This document shows positions 50,672 to 59,982 of a stretch of 64,000 nucleotides of DNA, in pieces. The stretch lies in NCBI RefSeq assembly GCF_010645075.1, contig NZ_JAADZV010000007.1:279743-343742 (forward strand), given 5' to 3'. Source of the DNA: Flavobacterium limi. Its GTDB lineage: Bacteria; Bacteroidota; Bacteroidia; Flavobacteriales; Flavobacteriaceae. A model generated the notes under the pieces. It had not been told where the DNA came from. It saw nothing but the letters and a program-made list of their open reading frames with translations, and searched no databases. Position 1 is the stretch's first letter. Every line of letters starts with the position of its first letter. Both the position numbers and the translations under genes were made by a program.

Positions 50672-52210
50672 TTACATTTTCATCAGCCAGTTTTTCATTG
50701 ATACTTCATTCTCAATAATTGATTTCAAATCGCCTATAGCAACACGATCTTGTTTCATAGTATCTCTGTGACGAATTGTTACTGTCTGATCTTCTAATGT
50801 CTGATGATCCACAGTAATGCAAAAAGGTGTTCCTAAAGCATCTGCTCTTCTGTAACGACGGCCAACTGCATCTTTTTCATCATAAGCAACATTAAAGTCC
50901 CATTTTAAATCTTCGATGATTTTTTTTGCTACTTCCGGTAATCCGTCTTTTTTCACTAATGGTAAGACAGCAGCTTTTGTTGGAGCTAAAACTGCAGGCA
51001 ATTTCAACACAGTTCTAGTCGATCCGTCCTCTAAAACCTCTTCCTGCAACGATGTTGCAAAAACAGCTAAAAACATACGATCCAGACCTACAGACGTCTC
51101 TACAACATATGGAACATAGTTTTCATTCAGTTCCGGATCAAAATATTGCAGTTTTCTTCCTGAATATTGTTCATGTGCTTTTAAATCAAAATCAGTACGG
51201 GAATGAATTCCTTCTAACTCTTTAAAACCGAATGGGAAGTTAAATTCAATATCTGCAGCAGCATTTGCATAATGCGCTAATTTTTCATGATCATGAAAAC
51301 GGTAATTGTCTTTTCCTAATCCTAAAGACAAATGCCATTTTAAACGTGCTTCTTTCCAGTGATGGTACCATTGCATTTCTTCTCCAGGACGTACAAAAAA
51401 CTGCATTTCCATTTGTTCAAATTCACGCATACGGAAAATAAATTGTCTTGCCACAATTTCGTTTCTAAAGGCTTTACCGGTTTGGGCAATTCCAAAAGGA
51501 ACTTTCATACGGCCTGATTTCTGGACATTTAAAAAGTTCACGAAAATACCTTGCGCCGTTTCCGGACGTAAATATAAATCCATTGCAGATTCTGCAGAAG
51601 CCCCTAATTTAGTTCCGAACATTAAGTTGAATTGCTTCACATCTGTCCAGTTTTTAGAACCCGTTTCAGGATCAGCAATCTCTAATTCTTCGATTAAAGC
51701 TTTTACATCCTGAAGATCCTCACTCATACCCTTTGCAAGTCTTGCCAGAATCTCTTTTTTCTTTGCAAGATATTCAACAACACGTGCATTCGTTGTAATA
51801 AATTCCTCCTCATTAAAAGCATCTCCAAAACGGACTTTTGCTTTTTCGATTTCTTTTTGAGCTTTCTGATTTAACTTTTCAGCATAATCTTCGACCAAAA
51901 CGTCAGCTCTATATCTTTTTTTCGAATCTTTATTGTCAATTAAAGGATCATTGAAGGCATCAACGTGCCCTGAAGCTTTCCAGGTTGTCGGATGCATCAA
52001 TATTGCAGCATCAAGACCGACAATATTTTCATTCATCTGAACCATTGATTTCCACCAATACTCACGGATATTCTTTTTTAACTCGACGCCGTTTTGTGCA
52101 TAATCATACACTGCACTCAGTCCATCGTATACTTCGCTTGACGGGAAAATAAATCCGTACTCTTTTGCGTGCGAAACCACATTCTTAAATATATCTTCTT
52201 GTTTTGCCAT
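50672..52210 (-). CDS. glyS: Glycine--tRNA ligase (class II, dimeric type)
   Basis: The 512 residues fit the single-chain glycyl-tRNA synthetase. The N-terminal part FKNVVSHAKEYGFIFPSSEVYDGLSAVYDYAQNGVELKKNIREYWW and LDAAILMHPTTWKASGHVDAFNDPLIDNK is followed by class II motif 2 (AQTGKAFRNEI and FIFRMREFEQMEMQFF), motif 3 (VETSVGLDRMFLAVF) and a C-terminal anticodon-binding domain (APTKAAVLPLVKKDGLPEVAKKI, FCITVDHQTLEDQTVTIRHRD). It charges tRNA-Gly in the cytoplasm. A minus-strand TATTTTTG box lies only 7 bases before the ATG (52218-52225), so the transcript could be nearly leaderless. A strong terminator follows. Confidence 0.97.
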   Translation of the reverse strand: MAKQEDIFKNVVSHAKEYGFIFPSSEVYDGLSAVYDYAQNGVELKKNIREYWWKSMVQMNENIVGLDAAILMHPTTWKASGHVDAFNDPLIDNKDSKKRYRADVLVEDYAEKLNQKAQKEIEKAKVRFGDAFNEEEFITTNARVVEYLAKKKEILARLAKGMSEDLQDVKALIEELEIADPETGSKNWTDVKQFNLMFGTKLGASAESAMDLYLRPETAQGIFVNFLNVQKSGRMKVPFGIAQTGKAFRNEIVARQFIFRMREFEQMEMQFFVRPGEEMQWYHHWKEARLKWHLSLGLGKDNYRFHDHEKLAHYANAAADIEFNFPFGFKELEGIHSRTDFDLKAHEQYSGRKLQYFDPELNENYVPYVVETSVGLDRMFLAVFATSLQEEVLEDGSTRTVLKLPAVLAPTKAAVLPLVKKDGLPEVAKKIIEDLKWDFNVAYDEKDAVGRRYRRADALGTPFCITVDHQTLEDQTVTIRHRDTMKQDRVAIGDLKSIIENEVSMKNWLMKM

Positions 52211-52386
52211 AGTGATGCAAAAATATAAAAAGTGAGTTTAAAAAAAAGAAAAATAGTGGAAGATTGCCCACTGATATTTAATTTTTTATAAATAAATCCG
52301 GATTTTTCTATATTATTTGGTGACTTTAAACGAATAAGTTGTAATAATTAAGCCTTTTTATTTTGGCTGTAAATATTTTTTAGAAA

Positions 52387-52421
52387 AAAAGCAATTAAAC
52401 CCAATGTTTTTAATCGCTTTT
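52387..52421. terminator. Hairpin with A/T runs in the divergent glyS-comF gap
   Basis: AAAAGCAATTAAA (52387-52399) pairs with TTTAATCGCTTTT (52409-52421), with one G-U pair, around a nine-base loop with flanking A- and T-runs. It looks like an intrinsic terminator, yet the genes on both sides point away from it. The rest of 52211-52456 shows no gene. Confidence 0.5.
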
Positions 52422-52456
52422 ATCTTACATTTATTCAATAAAAAGTTTCCTGAGAT

Positions 52457-53140
52457 ATGTTTGAATCTTTAATAAATCTTTTCTTTCCTAAAGTCTGTGC
52501 TGGCTGCAGTTCCCTTTTAATGACTAATGAAACTGTGTTTTGTACTAATTGCAGACATGAAATGCCTTTGACGCAATATTACCTGGATAATAAAAATGAA
52601 GCTGTTAAAAAGTTTTATGGCAAAATTGAAATTGAACATGCATCGGCATTTTTGTATTTCAATAAAAAAGGAATCGTACAGGAATTAATTCATAATTTGA
52701 AATACAAAGGATATGAAGAAATTGGAACAGTCCTGGGAGACTGGTATGTAGAAGATTTAAAAAGCATTCAGCCTAAAGTACCTTTTGATGCTGTAATTCC
52801 TGTACCGCTACATCGAAAGAAATTTAAGGAACGGGGCTATAATCAGGTAGCTACTTTTGGAAATGCATTGTCCAAAGGATTGGGTATCGACTATAATGAA
52901 ACTATTTTGTTTCGGAAAAAATATTCTAAAACCCAATCCAAAAAGAATCTTTTGGGAAGATCAGAAGGAATAAAAAATGTATTTGATGTACATATTTCAG
53001 AAGAAAATCATAACAAACATTTTTTACTTGTTGACGATGTCCTCACAACCGGAGCAACATTAGAGGCATGCTCCAGGGCATTGCTCAAAATTCCCGGAAC
53101 AAAAATCAGTATTGTTTGTATGGCAATGGCTAATTCTTAA
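52457..53140 (+). CDS. comF: ComF-family phosphoribosyltransferase-like protein
   Basis: The 227-aa protein has an N-terminal zinc-ribbon-like segment (CAGCSSLL...FCTNCRHEMPL) and a phosphoribosyltransferase fold with the PRPP loop LLVDDVLTTGATLEAC. Internal ComF motifs are FDAVIPVPLHRKKFKERGYNQVATFGNALSK and RKKYSKTQSKKNLLGRSEGIKNVF. In competent bacteria ComF takes part in DNA uptake. In Bacteroidota it is widely present without a complete known competence set, so the precise role is uncertain. It converges on the metalloprotease gene with only two bases between stops. Confidence 0.93.
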   Translation: MFESLINLFFPKVCAGCSSLLMTNETVFCTNCRHEMPLTQYYLDNKNEAVKKFYGKIEIEHASAFLYFNKKGIVQELIHNLKYKGYEEIGTVLGDWYVEDLKSIQPKVPFDAVIPVPLHRKKFKERGYNQVATFGNALSKGLGIDYNETILFRKKYSKTQSKKNLLGRSEGIKNVFDVHISEENHNKHFLLVDDVLTTGATLEACSRALLKIPGTKISIVCMAMANS

Positions 53141-53142
53141 AT

Positions 53143-55806
53143 TTAGTTTACGAGTATCTTTTTGACAATTCTTTTATCACCGTTTGTTATTGTTACCAGA
53201 TACAACCCGCCAATCGGATTTTGCATTTGAATATTCTGATAGAAATAAGGGGCCTTGTCAAACGTTTTGTCATACACTTTTTTACCGGATATGTCATGAA
53301 TCGTTACTTCTACAACTTTAGTCGAATCCGAATCGAATTGAATTATGAAATTCCCCTGATTTGGATTTCGATACAACGCAAAATCTATTTCTTCAAATTG
53401 AGAATCATCTAATGTAAATGTTTGACTGCAAATATTTACTGAAGCAGAATTTATAGTTCCGAAACTTCCGGAAACTGCATCACGCACCCTGAACACCCAG
53501 GTTCCCTGAGGATTTTGTCCATTAAAAGCGTTTAAAAATTCTGCCGGAATAACAATCTGACTTGTTATCTTCGAACAATCTAATTCAACTCCCGAATCAT
53601 CATATCCCAATATTAAAGTCGAATTAGTACTTGCACAGTTTTTATCAAACAATTTTACAATCGTCCCCTGTGGATTTTCTATTTGAATTTCTAAATCTGA
53701 AAACCTGCTATGAGTTACGTTTACAGTTACGTTTACATCAGAAACTATTCCTGTTGAAGCTGGAACGCTTACTGTTTTTGTTGTAAAAACAGACCCAAAC
53801 GGTATGTTAAACGAGCTGCCAAAACTATAAGTGCTACAAGTCGTTGCCGAGTTGTATCCTATCGAAAAAGGATTTGAATTTAAGGCATAATAAATATTAG
53901 CACCCGGCTCAATCAACAGCCTGCAATTTGTAGCTGTTATATCTGAAGGAACTGTTATAGTCTCAGAGCCATCATTTGGTGTATTTGACGCGAGAATTAC
54001 AGGAAAAGTCAAGCCTCCATCTGTAGATAACTTGATATTTACATTTGAAGAACCTGGTAATGTATTGGTACTATTAACATTCCATGTTATGTTCTGAAAA
54101 GAACCTTTTTGCCAACCAATATCATTTGTATTTTGTGAGGTTACTGCAAAAGGACCAACAGCGGCATTTACTGTAACAGTCATATTATCACTATTAGTCT
54201 GAGGAGTATCTAAAACAGCATTATCTCTTGCTGTCAGGGAAAAATGCAAATCTCTTCCTACTGATGAAACTGACTCCCAGGTTGTGGTTAATCTATTTTG
54301 AAGTACAGAACTAAAACTTGGCATATATCGAATAGCTGAGCTTGTTGGCGGCAGAGAACGAAATAATGGCCCATCTGGTTTTGAAGGTTTAGCAATACTA
54401 TTATCTCCGGATGCTGTGGTGGCACTATCGTTTTGCTCCCAGCAATACGTAACAGTATCATTATCCGGGTCAGAACCAGTTCCGGTTAAAATAAATGGGG
54501 TATTAATCGGAATAATATAATCTGGACCCGCAATAACATTAGGAGGGTTATTATTTATTGGCGTACTAACCGGACATGATTTAGTAGCGAGATTATTCTG
54601 GATTTGTAAAATACTTGCATAGGCAAAATAATCATCAGAACTGTTTTGAATATCATAATCATCTGTTACTCCTGCGTACCCCATAATAGTCGAACCGCTG
54701 CCAGGCTCTACATTTGTCCCTGTGCCCTCAATTTCGTGAGAAAATGTATGGGTAGCACCTAATTGATGCCCCATTTCATGGGCTACATAATCGATATCAA
54801 ATGTATCCCCCTGCGGAATTGAATTTGAAGGAGAAGTATAAGCACTCCCTTTGGCATTTTCATCAGTCAATGAAGCAGGATTCTGACATACACAGCCAAT
54901 ACATCCTGCGTCGCCTCCGCCTCCTGAACGCCCAAATAAATGCCCAATATCATAATTATTGCTTCCAATAACATTCGTCAATGTTCGTTGAACTTCAACA
55001 TTCCAGGCTCCATTTGCACCTGCACTAGCATTAGAATAGGGATCTGTTGTCGCATCTGTATAAATAACATCTAAATTATTGGCTATTATAGTTAATTGCA
55101 CAGCCAGTTCTTTATTAAAAACGCCATTTACTCTTGTCATCGTAGCATTCATCCCTGCTAACGCTCCTGCTTTTGTCCCGCCAAAAAATGCAGTATATTC
55201 ACCTGTGCAGGATAATGCCAGTCGAAGTGTTTTTAAAGTTTTCGTATTAGATGCTGTTTTAGCTGTTTTAGCTGAAATCTTTAGGATATTCTCTTCTTTA
55301 GTTTTACAAATTAGAGATTTTGAAGTATCCTTATTTTTAGATGTAAACAATACATATTCTGATTTATTTTCGGGATTTTGCTCTATAAATTCAGATGCTC
55401 TGTCTGAACGAAGTACCATAGTCTGAACACCTATTGGCGCAACACTAAAATGAATTTTTGCTGTTTTATCATCTAATCCAGTACCAACATATGCCCTTAT
55501 TTCGGGATACTGAGCCTGCAATTCCGGATCAAAATTAGAGGATTCCCATACCATAAATCGTTCTAAATCTCCATCAGCATTTGGAACAGTAATTTCTGAA
55601 ACTGCACTTTTTGACGTTCTGCCCGAAGCTGTAATTTTCTGAATTAAAAGATTTTCATTCAGCTTATAATATAACTTATCCTGATCGATCCTATTTCCTG
55701 TTTTTTTAGCTGAAACCGAATTAACTTTCTCCCAAAGAACATTTGTTTGTGCATGAACATTAATACAACAAAAAATAAAGAGCAGGATTAGTAGCTGTTT
55801 TTTCAT
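53143..55806 (-). CDS. Secreted reprolysin-like zinc metalloprotease with P-domain and T9SS type A signal
   Basis: About 887 residues; MKKQLLIL at 55806 is preferred to an ATG two codons earlier. After a signal peptide and a ~190-residue propeptide-like region comes a metallopeptidase domain with the zinc motif HEMGHQLGATH. A downstream Met-turn candidate (GSTIMGYAGV) is also present. Ig-like modules follow, then a proprotein-convertase P-like domain (STLILGYDDSGVELDCSKI...GTWVFRVRDAVSGSFGTI). The final ~80 residues form a T9SS type A sorting domain (FALYRNPNQGNFIIQF, VEVTIHDISGKKVYDK, GLYLVTITNGDKRIVKKILVN). It is a secreted or surface protease for protein digestion. Confidence 0.93.
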   Translation of the reverse strand: MKKQLLILLFIFCCINVHAQTNVLWEKVNSVSAKKTGNRIDQDKLYYKLNENLLIQKITASGRTSKSAVSEITVPNADGDLERFMVWESSNFDPELQAQYPEIRAYVGTGLDDKTAKIHFSVAPIGVQTMVLRSDRASEFIEQNPENKSEYVLFTSKNKDTSKSLICKTKEENILKISAKTAKTASNTKTLKTLRLALSCTGEYTAFFGGTKAGALAGMNATMTRVNGVFNKELAVQLTIIANNLDVIYTDATTDPYSNASAGANGAWNVEVQRTLTNVIGSNNYDIGHLFGRSGGGGDAGCIGCVCQNPASLTDENAKGSAYTSPSNSIPQGDTFDIDYVAHEMGHQLGATHTFSHEIEGTGTNVEPGSGSTIMGYAGVTDDYDIQNSSDDYFAYASILQIQNNLATKSCPVSTPINNNPPNVIAGPDYIIPINTPFILTGTGSDPDNDTVTYCWEQNDSATTASGDNSIAKPSKPDGPLFRSLPPTSSAIRYMPSFSSVLQNRLTTTWESVSSVGRDLHFSLTARDNAVLDTPQTNSDNMTVTVNAAVGPFAVTSQNTNDIGWQKGSFQNITWNVNSTNTLPGSSNVNIKLSTDGGLTFPVILASNTPNDGSETITVPSDITATNCRLLIEPGANIYYALNSNPFSIGYNSATTCSTYSFGSSFNIPFGSVFTTKTVSVPASTGIVSDVNVTVNVTHSRFSDLEIQIENPQGTIVKLFDKNCASTNSTLILGYDDSGVELDCSKITSQIVIPAEFLNAFNGQNPQGTWVFRVRDAVSGSFGTINSASVNICSQTFTLDDSQFEEIDFALYRNPNQGNFIIQFDSDSTKVVEVTIHDISGKKVYDKTFDKAPYFYQNIQMQNPIGGLYLVTITNGDKRIVKKILVN

Positions 55807-55828
55807 AATCAAGAGGTTATTAGAGAAT

Positions 55829-55862
55829 CAAAATTAAATCAATTAAGTTAAATTCTTCTCAA
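55829..55862 (-). promoter_or_regulatory. Candidate promoter of the secreted metalloprotease
   Basis: On the minus strand TTG (55860-55862) and TAATTTTG (55829-55836) are separated by 23 bases, matching the Bacteroidota -33/-7 pattern at the upper end of usual spacing. The -7 box is about 20 bases before the start codon. Confidence 0.5.
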
Positions 55863-55973
55863 TTCTCGACAGATATTTATTGCGCATCGACGAATTACTT
55901 CTTTTTCACAAAAACTAAACGAATCAAATTAAAAAATCAATTCACGTTAGTATCAGATTTAAAATAGATAGTA

Positions 55974-55981
55974 TAAATTTG
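55974..55981 (+). promoter_or_regulatory. Candidate -7 promoter box for ribF
   Basis: TAAATTTG is an exact TAnnTTTG match ending 21 bases before the TTG start codon of ribF. It leaves no room for an upstream ATG and so supports that start. Confidence 0.5.
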
Positions 55982-56002
55982 CAGCATCTTAAATAATTTG
56001 TT

Positions 56003-56932
56003 TTGAAGCTCTTTCATTCTATTAACGATTTCCACTCTACCAAGAAAACAATTTTAACTCTTGGCACTTTTGATGGCGTCCACATTGGCCATAAAAAAAT
56101 TCTGGAAAGAATTACTCAAAACACTGAAAACGGAAAATATGAAAGTCTGGTTCTTACCTTTTTTCCGCATCCAAGAATGGTCCTTCAGGAAAAATCAGAG
56201 ATAAAACTCTTAAATACCATTCCCGAAAAATCTAAACTTCTGGAAGCAACCGGCATTGAAAACCTTGTTATTCATCCGTTTAACGAGAATTTTTCAAGAT
56301 TAACCGCCGAAGAATTTGTACACTCCATTTTAGTTGAGCAGTTTCATATTCATAAAATAATTATTGGTCACGACCATCGCTTTGGAAGAAACAGAACAGC
56401 CAATATTGATAATTTAATCGCTTTTGGAGCTGAATACGGTTTTGAAGTGGAACAAATTTCAGCACAGGAAATTCAGGATGTTTCAGTAAGTTCCACCAAA
56501 ATCAGAAAAGCTTTGCAGGACGGAAATATGACTCTGGCAAATGAATATCTGGGATATGCTTATTTTTTAACCGGTGAAGTTGTTAAAGGAAAACAATTAG
56601 GAAGAACTATTGGTTTTCCGACAGCGAATATACAGATTGAAGAAGATTACAAACTAATTCCTAAAAACGGTGTGTATGTTGTAAAGACTTTTATTAATGA
56701 AAAAGAAGTTTTCGGAATGATGAATATTGGTTTCAACCCCACTGTAGATGGTCAAAAACAGACTATTGAAGTAAATCTTTTTGATTTTGAGGCTGACATT
56801 TATGAACAGAAGCTTGAAATTTCCCTGCTCAAATACCTTCGCGAAGAACAAAAATTTGAATCAGTCGATTTGTTAAAAGAACAATTAAACCTGGACAAAA
56901 AAACTGCATTGGATTTTGTGAGTATACTTTAA
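56003..56932 (+). CDS. ribF: Bifunctional riboflavin kinase / FAD synthetase, TTG start
   Basis: The 309-aa protein has the N-terminal nucleotidyltransferase domain (LTLGTFDGVHIGHKKIL, FFPHPRMVL, IIIGHDHRFGRNRTA, VSSTKIRKALQDGNM) and the C-terminal flavokinase domain (VKGKQLGRTIGFPTANI, PKNGVYVVKTF, GMMNIGFNPTVDG, EVNLFDFEADIYEQKLEI). It converts riboflavin to FMN and FAD in the cytoplasm. Translation appears to start at a TTG, giving MKLFHSINDFH, the expected family N-terminus; no in-frame ATG precedes the first conserved block. Confidence 0.95.
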   Translation: MKLFHSINDFHSTKKTILTLGTFDGVHIGHKKILERITQNTENGKYESLVLTFFPHPRMVLQEKSEIKLLNTIPEKSKLLEATGIENLVIHPFNENFSRLTAEEFVHSILVEQFHIHKIIIGHDHRFGRNRTANIDNLIAFGAEYGFEVEQISAQEIQDVSVSSTKIRKALQDGNMTLANEYLGYAYFLTGEVVKGKQLGRTIGFPTANIQIEEDYKLIPKNGVYVVKTFINEKEVFGMMNIGFNPTVDGQKQTIEVNLFDFEADIYEQKLEISLLKYLREEQKFESVDLLKEQLNLDKKTALDFVSIL

Positions 56933-57050
56933 AAACTCAATATATACTTTTCGTTATTTTTAAATCAACGTATTTATTTTTTTAGTAAATTTAATATACA
57001 TTTTGCTGTTTATCAAATATTTACTATTAACCTCATTAAAAATAACCATC

Positions 57051-57488
57051 ATGAAATTACCAAAAGAAATTGTCAACGGATCTCTAATATTCCTTGGCAT
57101 AGGCATTTATTTTTTATTGATGAATGTATTAGGTCTAGCAGATTTATTCTATTTACGTACCCTGAATGTATTTTTTATCTTTTATGGCGTAAACAGAACC
57201 ATGCAAATGAACCTTCACGAAGGAGAAACTAATTTTGTATCCAATGCTGTTTCTGCAATGGCTACTTCTGTAGTTGGAGTGTCGATGAGCGTTTTCGGAC
57301 TATTAGTTTATAGTTATGCACGAGGTGGGGATGCATATGTTGCCTCACTATCTGAAGCTTTCATGTTTGGAGGAAACCCTTCAGTACCAACTTATTGCAT
57401 CTGCTTATTATTTGAAGGGCTTGCATCTTCAGTTATTGTCACCTTAATGATGATGTTATACTGGAACAACAAATATATAGCCGATTAA
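57051..57488 (+). CDS. Hypothetical membrane protein with four transmembrane helices
   Basis: Translation is set at the ATG at 57051 (MKLPKEIVNG); a TTG 48 bases upstream would add a poorly formed leader. The 145 residues contain about four hydrophobic helices (GSLIFLGIGIYFLLMNVLGL, LRTLNVFFIFYGVNRTMQM, ATSVVGVSMSVFGLLVYSYA, TYCICLLFEGLASSVIVTLMMMLYW) and no known motif. I do not recognise the family. It lies between ribF and bioB with its own terminator. Confidence 0.75.
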   Translation: MKLPKEIVNGSLIFLGIGIYFLLMNVLGLADLFYLRTLNVFFIFYGVNRTMQMNLHEGETNFVSNAVSAMATSVVGVSMSVFGLLVYSYARGGDAYVASLSEAFMFGGNPSVPTYCICLLFEGLASSVIVTLMMMLYWNNKYIAD

Positions 57489-57517
57489 CTTTTTGAAAAT
57501 AAAAACAATCATTTAAG

Positions 57518-57570
57518 CACTCTAACTCATAAAAAACTACAATTTTATGATTTTAGGGTGTTTCTTTTTT
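57518..57570 (+). terminator. Intrinsic terminator after the four-helix membrane protein
   Basis: CACTCTAA and TCATAAAA (57518-57534) pair with TTTTATGA and TTAGGGTG (57543-57560), giving about 16 pairs in two stacked stems, followed by TTTCTTTTTT. Confidence 0.8.
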
Positions 57571-57608
57571 GAAAATAACTGCCAAATATTCATTTAGAGA
57601 AATCAGCA

Positions 57609-57639
57609 TTGGTTGATTAGAACAATTTAACTACTTTTG
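57609..57639 (+). promoter_or_regulatory. Promoter of bioB
   Basis: TTG (57609-57611), a 20-base spacer, and TACTTTTG (57632-57639) together match the Bacteroidota consensus well. The -7 box is 22 bases before the bioB start. Confidence 0.65.
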
Positions 57640-57661
57640 AAGCTTCAAAAACAATGTATCA

Positions 57662-58750
57662 ATGAGCATTACAAAACACAACTGGACAAAAGACGAAATA
57701 ATCGCCATATATAATAAACCAATGATGGATTTGCTGTATGAAGCAGCAACAATTCACAGACAAAAACACGATCCGAATGTAGTTCAGGTATCTACTTTAC
57801 TTTCTATTAAAACCGGAGGCTGTCCGGAAGATTGCGGTTACTGTCCACAGGCTGCACGTTACAACACAGGAGTTGAAGGAAATGATTTGATGAGCGTAAG
57901 CCAGGTAAAAGCTCAGGCATTGCGTGCCAAATCCAGCGGATCATCGCGTGTCTGCATGGGGGCTGCCTGGAGAAACGTAAAAGACGGTGAAGAATTCGAT
58001 CAGGTTTTAGAAATGGTTCGTACCATCAACAAACTCGATATGGAAGTTTGCTGTACTTTGGGCATGATTACGGAAAATCAGGCACAACGTCTGGCAGAAG
58101 CTGGTTTATATGCTTACAACCATAACTTAGATACTTCGGAAGATTATTATAAAGATGTTATTTCAACACGTGCTTTTGAAGATCGTTTAGAAACTATCGA
58201 AAATGTCCGTAAAACCAATGTAACGGTTTGCAGCGGTGGAATTATCGGAATGGGGGAAAGTATTGAAGACAGAGCCGGAATGCTGGTTGCACTTTCTACT
58301 TTAAATCCACAGCCTGAATCTGTACCAATTAATGCATTGGTTGCTGTTGAAGGAACTCCGATGGAAGATGAAAAACCGGTTGAAATCTGGGAGATGATTC
58401 GTATGGTAGCCACAACCCGAATCGTAATGCCTGAAACGCAGGTACGTTTATCTGCAGGAAGAACCAATATGAGCCGTGAAGGTCAGGCAATGTGCTTCTT
58501 TGCAGGAGCCAATTCTATTTTTGCAGGAGATAAATTACTTACCACGCCAAATCCGGATGTAAACGAAGACATGAAAATGTTTGAAATGCTGGGATTGATT
58601 CCGCAAAAACCTTTTACAAAAGTATCTCAGCCACAAACTGTAGAAGCTGCAGACTCTCAATTTGCACCATTAGGCGAAAAACCAAAATGGTCAAGACCAG
58701 GACATACTATCGAAAGAAATGTTGAAGCTTCAGGAAAATTAAAAGTTTAA
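57662..58750 (+). CDS. bioB: Biotin synthase
   Basis: The 362-aa protein is a radical SAM enzyme with the BioB cluster motif GGCPEDCGYCPQAARYNTGVEG, and further family blocks SSRVCMGAAWRNVKDGEEFDQVL, EVCCTLGMI, YNHNLDTSEDYY, CSGGIIGMGE and RLSAGRTNMSREGQAMCFFAGANSIF. The Arg in the SAGR stretch and Cys residues at VCM and CCTLG are ligands of the second [2Fe-2S] cluster. It inserts sulfur into dethiobiotin to make biotin. The ~30-residue C-terminal tail (KPKWSRPGHTIERNVEASGKLKV) is longer than in E. coli. It is flanked by its own promoter and terminator; other bio genes are not in the window. Confidence 0.98.
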   Translation: MSITKHNWTKDEIIAIYNKPMMDLLYEAATIHRQKHDPNVVQVSTLLSIKTGGCPEDCGYCPQAARYNTGVEGNDLMSVSQVKAQALRAKSSGSSRVCMGAAWRNVKDGEEFDQVLEMVRTINKLDMEVCCTLGMITENQAQRLAEAGLYAYNHNLDTSEDYYKDVISTRAFEDRLETIENVRKTNVTVCSGGIIGMGESIEDRAGMLVALSTLNPQPESVPINALVAVEGTPMEDEKPVEIWEMIRMVATTRIVMPETQVRLSAGRTNMSREGQAMCFFAGANSIFAGDKLLTTPNPDVNEDMKMFEMLGLIPQKPFTKVSQPQTVEAADSQFAPLGEKPKWSRPGHTIERNVEASGKLKV

Positions 58751-58775
58751 CATTTAACTAAGCCTAAAAATATAA

Positions 58776-58815
58776 AATGCTTTTGACAAATTTGGAGTCA
58801 AAAGCATTTTTTTAT
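58776..58815 (+). terminator. Intrinsic terminator of bioB
   Basis: AATGCTTTTGAC (58776-58787) pairs with GTCAAAAGCATT (58797-58808) as a perfect 12-pair stem with a nine-base loop, followed by a T-run. The rest of the 344-base gap to 59094 is AT-rich and shows no gene or other clear structure. Confidence 0.88.
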
Positions 58816-59094
58816 TTTATTCATCTGAGATGGTTCTCTTAGTTTATTCTTAAATTCTCTAATAGCATTTTTCAAAATTGGTTTTAAATATGATATAGGA
58901 AATCCAAAACTGAATGAAAGAAACAGAGAGCAAACTGAAGAGCTGTAGCGACTTTAAGCAGGGAATTTTATTTTAGTTTAATAAATCATTAAATTTCGAT
59001 TAAGTCAAAAATTTAAGCGATTGAGTTAATTGATACACTATACTATTTCTAAATTGCTGTCTGGCTAAATGTCAGACGCAATTTTTATAAAGAC

Positions 59095-59982
59095 ATGAAT
59101 TTAAAGCAAATAGAAAGGGTAAAAAAGATCTCAAAAGCCGATTTTATTTCCCGATATGTAAAAAATCAGATTCCCGTTGTAATTGAAGAACTGACCGAAG
59201 ACTGGCCAGCTTATCATAAATGGAAATTATCCTATATTAAAGAAATAGCGGGAGAGAAAACTGTGCCTTTATACGATGACAGGCCAGTAAACCACGAAGA
59301 TGGATTTAACGAAGCTCATACTACAATGAAAATGAGTAATTATATCGATCTGCTTGAAGAAAAACCTACTAATTATCGCATTTTTCTTTACAACTTAATG
59401 AAAGATGTCCCTTCTCTGAAAAATGATTTCTTGTGGCCTGATATTGGCCTAAAATTAGTCAAACAAATGCCAATGCTTTTTTTTGGGGGAGAGAATTCCA
59501 AGGTATTTATGCACTTTGATATTGATTATTCGAATATCCTGCATTTTCATTTTCATGGAGAAAAACAATGTATGATTTTTCCACCCGATCAGTCAAAATA
59601 TATGTATAAAGTTCCGCATGCCTTAATTTCAAGAGAAGACATTGATTTTGATAATCCTGATTACGAAAAATTCCCAGCGTTGAAGAATGCCGAAGGCTAT
59701 ATCACAAACCTCAAACATGGTGAAATGTTATATATGCCAGAAGGTTATTGGCATTATATGAAGTACTTGACACCTGGTTTTTCGATGAGTCTACGCTCTT
59801 TTCCCAAAAACATCGCAAACTTATCTAAAGCAGCTTATAATGTTTTTATTATGAGGCATTTTGATATTATGATGAGAAAATTCAAAGGTCAAAAATGGAT
59901 TGATTATAAAAATGAAAAGGCAATACTAAATACACATGAAAATTTACTGAATGAGACTAAGGCTAATAGAGTATTTTCTTAG
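59095..59982 (+). CDS. JmjC/cupin-8-like Fe(II)/2-oxoglutarate-type protein
   Basis: The 295 residues match the cupin-8/JmjC-like fold. After an N-terminal helix with PVVIEELTEDWPAYHKW, the iron ligands appear as H-x-D in VFMHFDIDYSNILHFHFHG and a later His in YMPEGYWHYM. QCMIFPPDQSKYMY lies between them, and the protein ends with a ~60-residue helical tail. Such enzymes hydroxylate proteins or RNA-linked substrates, but the target is unknown. It is cytoplasmic. Its last 20 bases overlap the 3' end of the converging delta-60 protein gene. Confidence 0.85.
   Translation: MNLKQIERVKKISKADFISRYVKNQIPVVIEELTEDWPAYHKWKLSYIKEIAGEKTVPLYDDRPVNHEDGFNEAHTTMKMSNYIDLLEEKPTNYRIFLYNLMKDVPSLKNDFLWPDIGLKLVKQMPMLFFGGENSKVFMHFDIDYSNILHFHFHGEKQCMIFPPDQSKYMYKVPHALISREDIDFDNPDYEKFPALKNAEGYITNLKHGEMLYMPEGYWHYMKYLTPGFSMSLRSFPKNIANLSKAAYNVFIMRHFDIMMRKFKGQKWIDYKNEKAILNTHENLLNETKANRVFS

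Noticed and set aside
57003..57050. TTG start 48 bases upstream for the four-helix membrane protein
   Set aside because: The ATG at 57051 gives a normal N-terminus and the upstream codons are not conserved-looking.
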